From Spirochaetota bacterium (GTDB taxonomy: Bacteria; Spirochaetota; Brachyspiria; Brachyspirales; JACRPF01): a stretch of 64,000 bases of DNA. Location of the stretch: contig JBBTBY010000013.1 in NCBI GenBank assembly GCA_038043445.1, forward strand, positions 110,454-174,453. Reading direction: 5' to 3'. The notes under the pieces are model-generated. The model saw nothing but the letters and a program-made list of their open reading frames with translations. It ran no database searches and was not told the origin of the DNA. Shown here piece by piece: positions 1-7,421 of this stretch; position 1 is the stretch's first letter, and every line of letters begins with the position of its first letter. The position numbers were made by a program, and so were the translations under genes.

Positions 1-182
1 ACGGATGCGCAGATCGCCAAGTGGCCCGATCCGAACGCAGCGCGTGAGAGGAGATACGTTTTTATGCCGTCGTGCCAGGAAAGCATGACGATGGTCAGGA
101 ATATGAACGCGGCGTACACGAATGCCGATGACGTCAGCATTCGCATGTCGTTCTTCACGGCAGGGATGGATTTTTTGAACAT
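1..182 (-). CDS. ABC transporter permease (FtsX/LolE-like), N-terminal part, cut by window edge
   Basis: Reading the minus strand from the ATG at 182-180 gives about 60 residues that run off the left edge without a stop. The peptide starts with a short basic segment (FKKS, then KNDMRM), a hydrophobic stretch at about residues 17-33, and then SGHLAI near residue 54. In the FtsX/LolE permease family the first transmembrane helix is typically followed by a segment ending in GHLQI, so I call this the start of such a permease. In this family the protein is an inner-membrane subunit of an ABC exporter or lipoprotein-release complex. The shine-dalgarno is weak (GGAC). A competing small plus-strand ORF at 64-327 has no family resemblance and is taken as its shadow. 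Only the N-terminus is visible, so the family call is tentative. Confidence 0.55.
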   Translation of the reverse strand, partial: MFKKSIPAVKNDMRMLTSSAFVYAAFIFLTIVMLSWHDGIKTYLLSRAAFGSGHLAICAS

Positions 183-351
183 CGATCGTCCGAAAAATAT
201 TATTTCGGCACCATGCTATACTGTAAATCGGCATATATCAATGACATGCCTGCTGCTGGAGCGAATTGCTATAAATCGCACATCGGTATATATTTTCCAT
301 TCGGTATGCACATCGCGGTTCTGCTGAAAATACACAGGTGGAGATGCGAAC
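183..351. other. Divergent intergenic region
   Basis: This 169-bp gap separates the minus-strand permease start from the plus-strand gene at 352. It holds a TATACT box at 217-222 on the plus strand without a convincing -35, and a small inverted repeat at 190-208 (CCGAAA/TTTCGG) that would lie in the leader of the minus gene. A ribosome site GGTGGAG lies just before the ATG at 352. No gene is seen here. Confidence 0.35.
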
Positions 352-1320
352 ATGAAAAGAATGGTTGCGTCGATTTTAGCAAGTATGTTCGCCATGGCGC
401 TTATCGCACAGGAACGTCCGATAACGGTGGGGATAATCGAATTCCAAGGCGGGAGCGGCATATCCGCAATAGATGCGAGGACCGTATCGGAAGTATTCCG
501 GAGCGAACTCGTTACCACCGGGGTGTACACGGTGCTTGAGCGCGGGAAGATGGATGAGATACTGAAGGAGCAGCAGTTCCAGCAGACAGGATGCACATCG
601 ACCGAATGCGCGGTGAAGCTCGGCAAGCTCCTCAATATGCAGAAAATGCTTTACGGCACGATGAGCAAGCTCGGCTCGCGGTATTATTTTGTCGTGACGA
701 TCGTCGACATCGAAACATCACGGGTCGAGAAATCGGTCAATGATTCCATGGAGGGACTTGACGACCTCTCGAAAGCGGTCAAGCGGCTCATCGAACAGAT
801 CATCGGCGGTAAGCGGCTCATCAAGGCGGGGGAATCGCCTTTTTTGAAAGTGCACACCATGGTAAAGACAGATCTGCTGAAGAATGTTGACGCAATAAAA
901 AAAGAGGCCCCGTATATCACGGACTCGGAGAAGCTGCAGTTAGTCAATCAATTCCGCAAGGGTTTTTTCGGGGAATTGCTTCTCAATGTCTACCCCTTGC
1001 CCGGGTTCGGCGTAGGCTCGTTCGTTCAGGGCGATGTGATCGGAGGACTCGTTCTCATCGGCATTTCAGGTACCGGGGTCGCCTGCCTTTCCGTCGGGCT
1101 CGGGGGCGGGAACCAACCGCTGACATCCGTCGGCGCTGCGGTATGGATCGCAGGCATCGTGGTGGGGGCGGTATGGCCGATCGTGTATTCCGCCGTCTAT
1201 AATGACGCTCTCAATAAAAGCCTCGGTGTGCAGCTCGCGTTCGAGATCAATGGCGGGTCACGATATGCCTGCGGTGTGAACGAGACGTTCGCTGCTGCGG
1301 CTGTTGCTCATCGCTTCTGA
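352..1320 (+). CDS. Exported CsgG-like protein with P13-porin-like C-terminal half
   Basis: 322 residues. A signal peptide is visible at the N-terminus (hydrophobic residues 5-18, cleavage probably after AQ). Residues about 22-155 follow the CsgG/LpoB-type fold seen in many spirochaetal exported proteins: a GIIEF strand, VLERGKMDEILKEQ, then a TSTECAVKLGKLL segment and a short strand LYGTM. The C-terminal part (about 200-290) is hydrophobic and contains YPLPGFGVGSFVQGD and several Gly-rich stretches. This resembles the Borrelia P13 porin family, where a similar GSFVQGD segment occurs. The role is unknown; a place in the periplasm or outer membrane is inferred. It is monocistronic as far as can be seen, with a good ribosome site (GGTGGAG). 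A second CsgG-type protein lies at 47118-48449. Confidence 0.6.
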   Translation: MKRMVASILASMFAMALIAQERPITVGIIEFQGGSGISAIDARTVSEVFRSELVTTGVYTVLERGKMDEILKEQQFQQTGCTSTECAVKLGKLLNMQKMLYGTMSKLGSRYYFVVTIVDIETSRVEKSVNDSMEGLDDLSKAVKRLIEQIIGGKRLIKAGESPFLKVHTMVKTDLLKNVDAIKKEAPYITDSEKLQLVNQFRKGFFGELLLNVYPLPGFGVGSFVQGDVIGGLVLIGISGTGVACLSVGLGGGNQPLTSVGAAVWIAGIVVGAVWPIVYSAVYNDALNKSLGVQLAFEINGGSRYACGVNETFAAAAVAHRF

Positions 1321-1364
1321 CTGCGTCAATTCCCGATACGCCCGTTTTTCAGCAGGAATGCATC

Positions 1365-1393
1365 TTGACATTCTATTTTCCTTGTTCTATTAT
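1365..1393 (+). promoter_or_regulatory. Promoter TTGACA-N17-TATTAT
   Basis: A -35 box TTGACA (1365-1370) and a -10 box TATTAT (1388-1393) are 17 bases apart and point at the gene at 1534. The predicted start of transcription is near 1400, which leaves an unusually long leader of about 130 bases. The leader contains an imperfect hairpin around 1395-1420 (GTGTGCGTAC pairing with GTACACAC). Confidence 0.6.
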
Positions 1394-1533
1394 GGTGTGC
1401 GTACGTTCGTTGTACACACGAAAGGGGGTAACAGCACGAAAAGCCAGAGACGTTATTTTATAAGGCAGGAATGACCGCCGAAGTGTTGTTCACTAGTTCA
1501 GTAATTGGTAATTTTCATTGTAAAGGAGAATGT

Positions 1534-2055
1534 ATGAAAGTATTCGATCGATTTCTTATCGCCGTTATGGTAATAGCCGCTGTATCCGGTGTATCCGCCC
1601 AGGCGTTCGACGGCGGCATCGGCGTGCGTGTCACCGGGGGTGCGGTAATTCAAACTGCCCCGGTCGGCGGCGCAGGCGCCGAACTTGGGGTGGGTGTTGT
1701 CGGCGATATTCCGTTCGCTGATTTTATCGGTCTTCGCCTCATGGTCGATTATGTTGCCGGTCTGCAGATGCTTACGATCAATAATTATTTTTTCGGCGGG
1801 TTCTTGAACTTCTATCTTTCCAAGGAGATATACCTTGGCATAGGAGCTGGATATCAGCTTCAAATGATATCCTTCATGGGAATGAGTGCAAGTGCAGGAG
1901 CGCCGTACGGTGCACTTGAATTCGGATATGTCGTGCCGCTCAGTACCAATCTCGGCCTGGACCTTGGATTGATAGCCACAATGCCCATGTTCTCTTCGGG
2001 GGTAGTGTTTTTCGACGTCCGTGCCTGCGTAGGATTACAGTTCAAGATAAAGTAA
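1534..2055 (+). CDS. Putative outer-membrane beta-barrel protein
   Basis: 173 residues from the ATG at 1534, which has a strong ribosome site (AAAGGAG) nine bases upstream. The longer reading from 1471 lacks one and is rejected. The first 22 residues form a signal peptide (KVFDRF, then a hydrophobic core, cleavage after VSAQA). The rest alternates short hydrophobic strands with Gly-rich turns, for example GIGVRVTGGAV and LGIGAGYQLQM, and ends in LQFKIK, a pattern typical of small eight-strand outer-membrane barrels. I recognise no specific family. It has its own promoter and is followed by a strong terminator, so it is a single-gene unit. Confidence 0.65.
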   Translation: MKVFDRFLIAVMVIAAVSGVSAQAFDGGIGVRVTGGAVIQTAPVGGAGAELGVGVVGDIPFADFIGLRLMVDYVAGLQMLTINNYFFGGFLNFYLSKEIYLGIGAGYQLQMISFMGMSASAGAPYGALEFGYVVPLSTNLGLDLGLIATMPMFSSGVVFFDVRACVGLQFKIK

Positions 2056-2104
2056 AGGGCATTGCGTTCGTTCTTGCATAGCTTGCCGCAAATTCAGTGC
2101 GTAC

Positions 2105-2131
2105 GGGGCGCGGAAACGCGCCCCTTTTTTT
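2105..2131 (+). terminator. Rho-independent terminator
   Basis: A perfect eight-base-pair stem (GGGGCGCG at 2105-2112 with CGCGCCCC at 2117-2124) closed by a GAAA tetraloop is followed by seven T. It ends the transcript of the beta-barrel gene at 1534-2055. There is no T-run on the other strand, so it does not act on the converging gene. Confidence 0.93.
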
Positions 2132-2133
2132 AT

Positions 2134-3570
2134 CTATCGCACATAGCGCCACGCTGTTCCCGCAAACTTGAGCGTTCTCCGTTCACCGAACGGCACAGCG
2201 GACGGGAATGGATATTCCGGCGGGAGCGGCGCTTGGCGAACGCTCGTGAAAAGCGATTCATGCTCGTCATAGGAGAAGTTCGCCGCCGATGGGATAGTGA
2301 CGTTCCCACGAATGCGCACGGGCATGCTGAAGGCGATGCGCGCTATCTCATCGCATTTTGCCGTAAGCTCTTTATCGATGTACGAATGAAGCGATATGCT
2401 CCGCGCGCGGGGTATGCCGTCCTTGCTGTCGGAGAGCGGTACGACGGCGATATAGGTGTACATCATCTCATAGGGGAAATCGAGGCGTATGATGCCGTTC
2501 TCAAGCGATGTTATCGCGAGGAGGGGCATGTTGTACACGACAAGAAGGGGATAATCCCTTCCGTTCTCATTGCCGCCGAAGAGCATTATCCAATTGCGCG
2601 TGGGCGGGCGATTCGTCCGTAGGGAAAACGCTTCGCCGGCAAGCGGGAATGTATGGTAATTCGTTGCAATGAACAAACCGCCGTGCGATAATGAGATACG
2701 GTCATTGGAGAGGCCGCCGATATACACCGATTTCCACACCGTTTCGACCACCGGGAACGGATGCAGCGAACTTCGGAAAAGCTCGAAGCCGTAGAGATCG
2801 CTCCGGCGATAGAGCACATCGACCATGTCCGCATAGGGGCTGATATTGCTTATCGTGTACGAGACGACGACCTCGCCCGCTTCGAAATATGATGCGATGT
2901 CCGCGGTATGATTGCTGAGATAGAGCAGGGACTTGATGGTGTTGCTGCCGCCGCGCAGCGTGCTTTGCGGGAATATCGTTTCGCGGGTGAAGCCCCGGTC
3001 GCGCACCTGCCAGCCGGTAATGCAGGATACGCGCCGCTCATTGATGTAGGTCTCGCTTTCGGCCCACAGCATTGGCGTGATGAGCTTCATGCCGTTGGTC
3101 GTTGCGGGCGGCAGCGTGAACGTATGCGTGAACAGTATCTTCGATATCGGCAGCCGCGGGAGATAGCGCGCTATCGTGTGATCGGAAAAGATGGTGTCGC
3201 CGTCGATGCGCTCGGGGATGCTGATGCGCCCGCTGATGAGCGGCCCGCCGCCGTAGGGCTCGGCGTGGAATTCCCAGAGCGCTTTTTCGCCGTTCCCCAG
3301 GGAAAGCGTGCGCGGCAGCATGACGAACGGCGGGAAGGTGACCACGAACCTCGGTATGCCGTTATCGTCCGGATAGAGCGGTAATTCCCACGGGCGTATG
3401 ATCCGTTTTTCGAGCAATGGGTACACGAGCGGTGCTGCGGACAAGCGCACACCGGCGGCGAGAGTGATGATGAGCACCAGAAGAAGGAACGATGTGCGGG
3501 CGGGATGATACCCCTCATGCAGGATGCGTTCTGTTCGCGGGTGACTATGACAGCGCGGTGAGTATCTCAT
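2134..3570 (-). CDS. Exported protein of unknown function
   Basis: About 478 residues if the ATG at 3570 is used, which overlaps the end of the methionine aminopeptidase gene by 26 bases. The first ~28 residues are polar and basic, followed by a hydrophobic segment (SFLLLVLIITLAAG) and a likely signal-peptidase site at LSAAP. The mature part is rich in aromatic residues and beta-strand-like segments, with no motif I recognise. No better start codon lies nearer the hydrophobic segment, so a non-standard start (CTG 15 codons before it) or translational coupling is possible. It is the last gene of the minus-strand operon that starts with bactofilin. The function is unknown; an envelope location is inferred. 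Confidence 0.6.
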   Translation of the reverse strand: MRYSPRCHSHPRTERILHEGYHPARTSFLLLVLIITLAAGVRLSAAPLVYPLLEKRIIRPWELPLYPDDNGIPRFVVTFPPFVMLPRTLSLGNGEKALWEFHAEPYGGGPLISGRISIPERIDGDTIFSDHTIARYLPRLPISKILFTHTFTLPPATTNGMKLITPMLWAESETYINERRVSCITGWQVRDRGFTRETIFPQSTLRGGSNTIKSLLYLSNHTADIASYFEAGEVVVSYTISNISPYADMVDVLYRRSDLYGFELFRSSLHPFPVVETVWKSVYIGGLSNDRISLSHGGLFIATNYHTFPLAGEAFSLRTNRPPTRNWIMLFGGNENGRDYPLLVVYNMPLLAITSLENGIIRLDFPYEMMYTYIAVVPLSDSKDGIPRARSISLHSYIDKELTAKCDEIARIAFSMPVRIRGNVTIPSAANFSYDEHESLFTSVRQAPLPPEYPFPSAVPFGERRTLKFAGTAWRYVR

Positions 3571-4309
3571 ATCCGGTCTCGGTGATGAGCACCGTGTGTT
3601 CATAATGAGATGAAAGCATGCCGTCGCGCGTGACGATGGTCCAGTCATCGTCCATCATGAGCACTTCGGATACACCGGCGTTGATCATGGGCTCTATCGC
3701 TATCGTCGTCCCTGCGGGGAGGGTGGGCCCTTCGCCCGCTTTTCCATGATTGCTCACCTGCGGTTCTTCGTGGAGTTTGCTCCCGATGCCGTGACCGGCG
3801 AACTGGCGGACGACGGAATACCCGGCGCGTTCTGCGGCGGACTGTATCGCAGCGGAAAGATCGCCCAGGTGCACGTTCGCTTTGAGCACGGCCACACCGG
3901 TGAAGAACGCTTCCTCGGTCGTCTTTACGAGACGCGCTGCCTCCGCCGATATCGTTCCCACGGCGTAGGTGCGCGCCGCGTCGACATGATAACCGCGGAG
4001 ATTGAGACCGATGTCGATGCCGACGATGTCGCCCTCGTTGAACGGCGTGCGGTTGGGGATGCCGTGAATGACCTCATCGTTCCTGGAGGCGCATATGCTC
4101 GCCGGATATTTTGCGCCGCCCACCTTGTATCCCTTGAACGACGGCTTGGCACCCGCACGGGTGATGAAATCGTAGGCGAAGGAATCGATATCCTTGGACA
4201 CGGCGCCGGGCCTTACCAGCGCTTCTATCTTTATGAAAAGCTCGGCAAGGAGCTTTCCGCCCATGCGCATGATGGCTATTTCGGCCTCGGATTTCGGTTT
4301 AATCGGCAT
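3545..4309 (-). CDS. map: Methionine aminopeptidase, type I
   Basis: 254 residues from the ATG at 4309 (MPIKPKSEAE), the usual length for type Ia enzymes. It removes the initiator methionine from nascent proteins and needs two divalent metals. Metal-ligand segments are visible: GIDIGLNLRGYHVDAARTY (two Asp), AGHGIGSKLHEEP (His), AIEPMI (Glu) and the final Glu in HYEHTVLI. The longer reading from 4372 only adds out-of-family residues. The start overlaps the end of the upstream winged-helix ORF by 11 bases, consistent with translational coupling in the operon bactofilin / radical SAM / winged helix / map / unknown exported protein. Confidence 0.95.
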   Translation of the reverse strand: MPIKPKSEAEIAIMRMGGKLLAELFIKIEALVRPGAVSKDIDSFAYDFITRAGAKPSFKGYKVGGAKYPASICASRNDEVIHGIPNRTPFNEGDIVGIDIGLNLRGYHVDAARTYAVGTISAEAARLVKTTEEAFFTGVAVLKANVHLGDLSAAIQSAAERAGYSVVRQFAGHGIGSKLHEEPQVSNHGKAGEGPTLPAGTTIAIEPMINAGVSEVLMMDDDWTIVTRDGMLSSHYEHTVLITETGYEILTALS

Positions 4310-4484
4310 TGTCCGTCGTCTTGTAGAATATGTTCCCTGAGAACGTATATTCGAATATCTTTTTTTCCGCAAGCAGCGCGTTCAGGGTGCGCTCGGTACC
4401 GGCACCGAACACATCGCAGAGTTCTTCCCTCGTCTGCGGCCGTATGCGCAGGGATTCGATGATGCGCTGTGAAAGATCACCCAC
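4299..4484 (-). CDS. Winged-helix tail of the radical SAM protein, encoded as a separate overlapping ORF
   Basis: 61 residues starting at a GTG (4484-4482) that overlaps the stop codon of the radical SAM gene, and ending 11 bases inside map. The sequence IIESLRIRPQTREELCDVFG followed by LNALLAEKKIFEY and IFYK has the pattern of the C-terminal winged-helix domain that closes COG0731-type radical SAM proteins in other bacteria, where both parts form one chain of about 300 residues. Here the second part is in the +1 frame relative to the first. It could be a coupled separate peptide, a programmed +1 shift at GGG-TGA, a mutation or a sequencing error. Confidence 0.6.
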   Translation of the reverse strand: MGDLSQRIIESLRIRPQTREELCDVFGAGTERTLNALLAEKKIFEYTFSGNIFYKTTDNAD

Positions 4485-5163
4485 GGTCGAACACCTTCGA
4501 GAGATGCGCGAGGGCCGCATCATCGACGGGTCGGACATCGAACGCGGGCGGGCGGTACACGGTGTTGCAGTACACCGCGGAATAGCGGATGTCGGAGAGC
4601 ACGCACTTGACCGCCTCCATCTCCTCCATCGTATCGTTCACATCCTTGACTATCATTATCTCTATCTGAAGCTCGCCTTCGTATTCGCGGGAGAAGCGGA
4701 TAAGTCCTTCGGTGTGCATGTCGTGCGTGATATCCGCGTGCGGGTGCATGAGGCGCGCGAACGTTTCGGGCTTTGCCGTGCTGTAAGTCGGCACCACGCG
4801 GTCGGCGTGCATGATCGCTTTGCGTACCTCGGGGCGATGAAGGAGCATGCCGTTGGTGAGCACGCAGACAGGGATGGTGAATTCACTTTTTATCGCACGT
4901 ATGATGTCGCCGATGTTCGAATTAAGCGTCGGTTCGCCGGCGCCGCTGAAGGTGAGCCACTCGGGGGTAACGTCCGTAAGACGCGAGCGCAATTCCGGAA
5001 GTATCTCATCGACGGTTGTGTATGGCGCAGGGGCGGCGGATAGTTTCGTCGTTTTCCCGCTTTCGCAGTAAACGCAGTTGCATGTGCAGTATTTTGCCGG
5101 AACGATATCCAATCCGAGCGAAAGGCCGAGCCTTCGCGAACGTACGGGCCCGAAAACAGGCAT
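4477..5163 (-). CDS. Radical SAM protein (COG0731 type), lacking its usual C-terminal domain
   Basis: 228 residues. The start MPVFGPVRSRRLGLSLG is typical of this family. The [4Fe-4S]/SAM motif CxxxCxxC is visible as CTCNCVYC at about residues 27-34, followed by the glycine-rich GAGEPTL segment. The substrate of the family is not established; members are annotated as Fe-S oxidoreductases or wybutosine-like enzymes. The chain stops at FDRG-stop, and the winged-helix part continues in the +1 frame. It lies six bases after the bactofilin gene with little ribosome site of its own, so it is probably coupled to it. Confidence 0.8.
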   Translation of the reverse strand: MPVFGPVRSRRLGLSLGLDIVPAKYCTCNCVYCESGKTTKLSAAPAPYTTVDEILPELRSRLTDVTPEWLTFSGAGEPTLNSNIGDIIRAIKSEFTIPVCVLTNGMLLHRPEVRKAIMHADRVVPTYSTAKPETFARLMHPHADITHDMHTEGLIRFSREYEGELQIEIMIVKDVNDTMEEMEAVKCVLSDIRYSAVYCNTVYRPPAFDVRPVDDAALAHLSKVFDRG

Positions 5164-5168
5164 GGGCG

Positions 5169-5603
5169 TTAATCGCTTTTGCGGCGGCTTTCCTTTTCGG
5201 GGGCCTTGCCTTCCGGAAGCGCGGGGCCGCCCGTGAACGACTCTTCGATGAGCTTGGCGATATCCTTCTTCTGGCCGCCGGTGATGGTCACCGTGCCGCG
5301 GGTGACGACGCCTTCATTGACATGTATCTTCGGTGTGACGATATTGCCGAGCACGCGGCCTGTCTCAATGAGATACACATCTTCCTGCGCGTCGATGTTG
5401 CCGATGAGCGTTCCCGCTACCGTAACACGCCTCGCGGTGATATTCGTTTTCACCTTGCCCGTGGGCCCGATAATGAGATGGTCCTCGGTCTTTATCTCGC
5501 CTTCGAATTTGCCGTCTATCTGCAGCGAGCCGGCGATATAGAATTTCCCTTCGAACGCCGAACCTTCGCCTATCAAGCTGTTTATCTGATCATTGCGTGC
5601 CAT
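5169..5603 (-). CDS. Bactofilin
   Basis: 144 residues with the regular beta-helical repeats of bactofilins: GSLQIDGKFEGEI, then HLIIGPTGKVKTNI, RRVTVAGTLIGNI and KIHVNEGVVTRGTV. The tail is charged and disordered (PEGKAPEKESRRKSD). Bactofilins polymerise into cytoskeletal filaments at the inner membrane and affect cell shape, in spirochaetes including helical shape. First gene of a five-gene operon, with a clear promoter (5637-5665) and ribosome site AAGGAG six bases before the ATG at 5603. Confidence 0.95.
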   Translation of the reverse strand: MARNDQINSLIGEGSAFEGKFYIAGSLQIDGKFEGEIKTEDHLIIGPTGKVKTNITARRVTVAGTLIGNIDAQEDVYLIETGRVLGNIVTPKIHVNEGVVTRGTVTITGGQKKDIAKLIEESFTGGPALPEGKAPEKESRRKSD

Positions 5604-5636
5604 TGCTTGCTCCTTGCTTCCGATACGTGTGTACGG

Positions 5637-5665
5637 ATTATAGCAGAGCGATGGGTTTATTTCAA
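5637..5665 (-). promoter_or_regulatory. Promoter of the bactofilin operon, TTGAAA-N17-TATAAT
   Basis: On the minus strand TTGAAA (5665-5660) and TATAAT (5642-5637) are 17 bases apart, followed by a leader of about 25 bases with AAGGAG. The -35 box ends three bases from the end of the inverted-repeat element at 5669-5829. Confidence 0.75.
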
Positions 5666-5668
5666 CAA

Positions 5669-5829
5669 GGGCTGTCTGAAAAGTGAATTTTTGCTCATTG
5701 AGCGGAGTCGAAATGAGCGAAATCCAGCTGAAACGATGTCATAGTCGCCTCGGCTCCCACCTCGACTGTTCGCCCTTGGCTCACTGACAGCTCGGGGCAA
5801 CGGCTCGGCGACCGTTTTTTAGACAGCCC
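5669..5829. mobile_element. MITE-like element, 161 bp, with 14-bp terminal inverted repeats
   Basis: The left end GGGCTGTCTGAAAA (5669-5682) is matched in inverted orientation at the right end (TTTTAGACAGCCC to 5829) with one mismatch. The interior encodes nothing and includes the smaller inverted repeat GCTCATTGAGCGGAGTCGAA...TGAGC and another GC-rich repeat near 5785-5815. The size and terminal repeats fit a non-autonomous transposable element derived from an insertion sequence, but I see no clear target-site duplication. It lies directly upstream of the -35 box of the bactofilin promoter. The parent family is undetermined. Confidence 0.6.
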
Positions 5830-5856
5830 CATGCGTAGAGAGCATCTGCCGAGAAT

Positions 5857-5887
5857 AGAGAACAGCGATTGCAACCCGCTGTTCTCT
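5857..5887. repeat. Hairpin repeat with AGAGAACA/TGTTCTCT ends
   Basis: A perfect 11-bp inverted repeat (AGAGAACAGCG at 5857-5867 with CGCTGTTCTCT at 5877-5887) around a nine-base loop. The outer part of the stem matches the hairpins at 14893-14966 and 55948-55976, while the inner part differs, so it may belong to the same family of small repeats. No T-run follows. The rest of 5604-5971 holds the MITE-like element and the bactofilin promoter, and no gene. Confidence 0.5.
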
Positions 5888-5971
5888 GACGATATGACGA
5901 TGCGGTTTTCGTTATGGTGTTGCGCCGGGCCTCATTGCATTACCTTGCTGCATGCATTACAATCGTCGGTA

Positions 5972-6775
5972 ATGAGAACACGATCGCATTTGATATCCAT
6001 GCCTTGTGGTGCCGTGATGCTGCTCTTCGCTATCGCATGCATGAGAACACCGGTATACGAACCGACAGCCCGGACCGCGTCGAGGACATTCGATTTCGAG
6101 ACGGGGACATTCGCCGGCATCTATACGAATGAAACGCCGCGGCCGTCCGCTGCACAGATAGTATCATCGCCGGCACTCGGGAGCTATGCGGCGAAGATAA
6201 CGGTTGCGCCCGAGGATGTCGTTGCCAACGGCAATCGCTCGGAGCTCGCGATATACGACTGCGCGCCGTACGGGGCGACGGTGTTCTTCCGTTTCTGCTT
6301 CTACATCCCCGTGGGCGACCCCGATGGGTTTCAATGGCAGATAATAGCGCAGCTCTATCAGCTCCCCGATTTTCAGCACGGAGAGACATTCGATTACTGG
6401 TATCCGCATCCGCCGGTGACCGCGGTCTATGTGCCCGGATACCTTGAGATACACATGAACGTGGGAAGCGAGCTTGTCGTCGCCCGGACACCGATAACGA
6501 AAGGCGTGTGGTATACCAATGTCATGGAGATATATTTCCGGGATGATGCGTCCGGTTATGTCGAAGTACTGGTCAACGGTACGCCGATAACCCCCGCGAA
6601 CGGCGGCAACCATCGATATTACCGCGCAACGCTGCACAATAAAGCCGGCTGTTATTTCAAGACGGGGCTCTATCGCGGGACACCGGGTGCAAGCGCAACA
6701 CAGGCGCGTTCGACGAACACGATATACATCGATGATATACGCATCGGTTCGACGCTCGCGGAAGTGTATCCATGA
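5972..6775 (+). CDS. Polysaccharide-lyase-like lipoprotein (heparin lyase I / PL20-type fold)
   Basis: 267 residues from the ATG at 5972. Residues about 10-24 form a lipoprotein signal (hydrophobic MLLFAIAC), with acylation expected on the Cys. The mature part resembles the Polysacc_lyase family (PF14099): GNRSELAIYD near the start, then ATVFFRFCFYIP, FQWQIIAQLYQLPD and a C-terminal ...IYIDDIRIG strand, as in jelly-roll lyases that cleave uronic-acid-containing glycans. The substrate cannot be told from the sequence. The reading extends upstream to 5831, but that part is not a signal and overlaps the hairpin repeat. The stop overlaps the next gene's ATG, so the two are co-translated. Confidence 0.6.
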   Translation: MRTRSHLISMPCGAVMLLFAIACMRTPVYEPTARTASRTFDFETGTFAGIYTNETPRPSAAQIVSSPALGSYAAKITVAPEDVVANGNRSELAIYDCAPYGATVFFRFCFYIPVGDPDGFQWQIIAQLYQLPDFQHGETFDYWYPHPPVTAVYVPGYLEIHMNVGSELVVARTPITKGVWYTNVMEIYFRDDASGYVEVLVNGTPITPANGGNHRYYRATLHNKAGCYFKTGLYRGTPGASATQARSTNTIYIDDIRIGSTLAEVYP

Positions 6776-7392
6776 AGAAGCGTATGCATATCGCCTCTGC
6801 ACTTGCCGCACTTGCGATCTTCGCATCGGCCGCTTTTGCAGGGACGAATGAAAGCCGTGATCCGCTTAACTGCCATCGCATCGAGGCGTCGTGGGGATTT
6901 TACCGGACGGGATATTTTTATCCGATAAGCGGCGTGCGCTACGAAACGCCCGCGCTCGGCATACCGCTCTCGCTGTCGGCGGCCCTTCGTTCGTACGGGA
7001 GTTTCTATCTTGTGAGCATACGCTCGTTCGATGTAAGCGCATCAGTATCATACCGCTTTGATATCATACCGCGCTTTCTTCTTGTGACGGCAGGGGCGGG
7101 CGGCACGGTCGCGGCGCGGCTGTACAACGATACGCGGAGCACCGCATCAAGCGGATTCTATCCGTATCTCACCGGCGGCATAGCCGTCTCATTCGGCTGG
7201 TGCACGCTTTCGCTTCCCGTGCAGGTGAATTTTTTCGGCGACGGCATCGGCATTACCGGTGCGCCGGAGGCGGCGTTCCGTCTCGACTTCATCGGTCTCT
7301 TCATACGAAGCGAATTATCGGTGAACCATGTCTGGGCGGGAACAACGGGACTGTTCGCGGATAATTATGCGGGGATACGCTTGTATTTCTGA
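6772..7392 (+). CDS. Exported protein, probable outer-membrane beta-barrel
   Basis: 206 residues. Signal peptide at the N-terminus (KKRMHIA, hydrophobic core to about residue 22, cleavage after AFA). The rest is made of amphipathic strands rich in Tyr, Phe, Gly and Ser and ends in an aromatic residue (IRLYF), a typical end of outer-membrane barrels. I recognise no family. Its ATG overlaps the stop codon of the polysaccharide-lyase-like gene (ATGA), which suggests a shared function at the surface, for example oligosaccharide passage. Confidence 0.55.
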   Translation: MKKRMHIASALAALAIFASAAFAGTNESRDPLNCHRIEASWGFYRTGYFYPISGVRYETPALGIPLSLSAALRSYGSFYLVSIRSFDVSASVSYRFDIIPRFLLVTAGAGGTVAARLYNDTRSTASSGFYPYLTGGIAVSFGWCTLSLPVQVNFFGDGIGITGAPEAAFRLDFIGLFIRSELSVNHVWAGTTGLFADNYAGIRLYF

Positions 7393-7421
7393 TCGATCCG
7401 GTGTTCATGCAGGATGAAGCG

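Noticed and set aside
64-327. Small plus-strand ORF at the left edge
   Set aside because: It overlaps the minus-strand permease start, has no ribosome site and no recognisable features.
1394-1533. c-di-GMP (GEMM) riboswitch before the beta-barrel gene
   Set aside because: A GAAAAGCC-like piece recalls it, but the conserved core and paired arms are not there.
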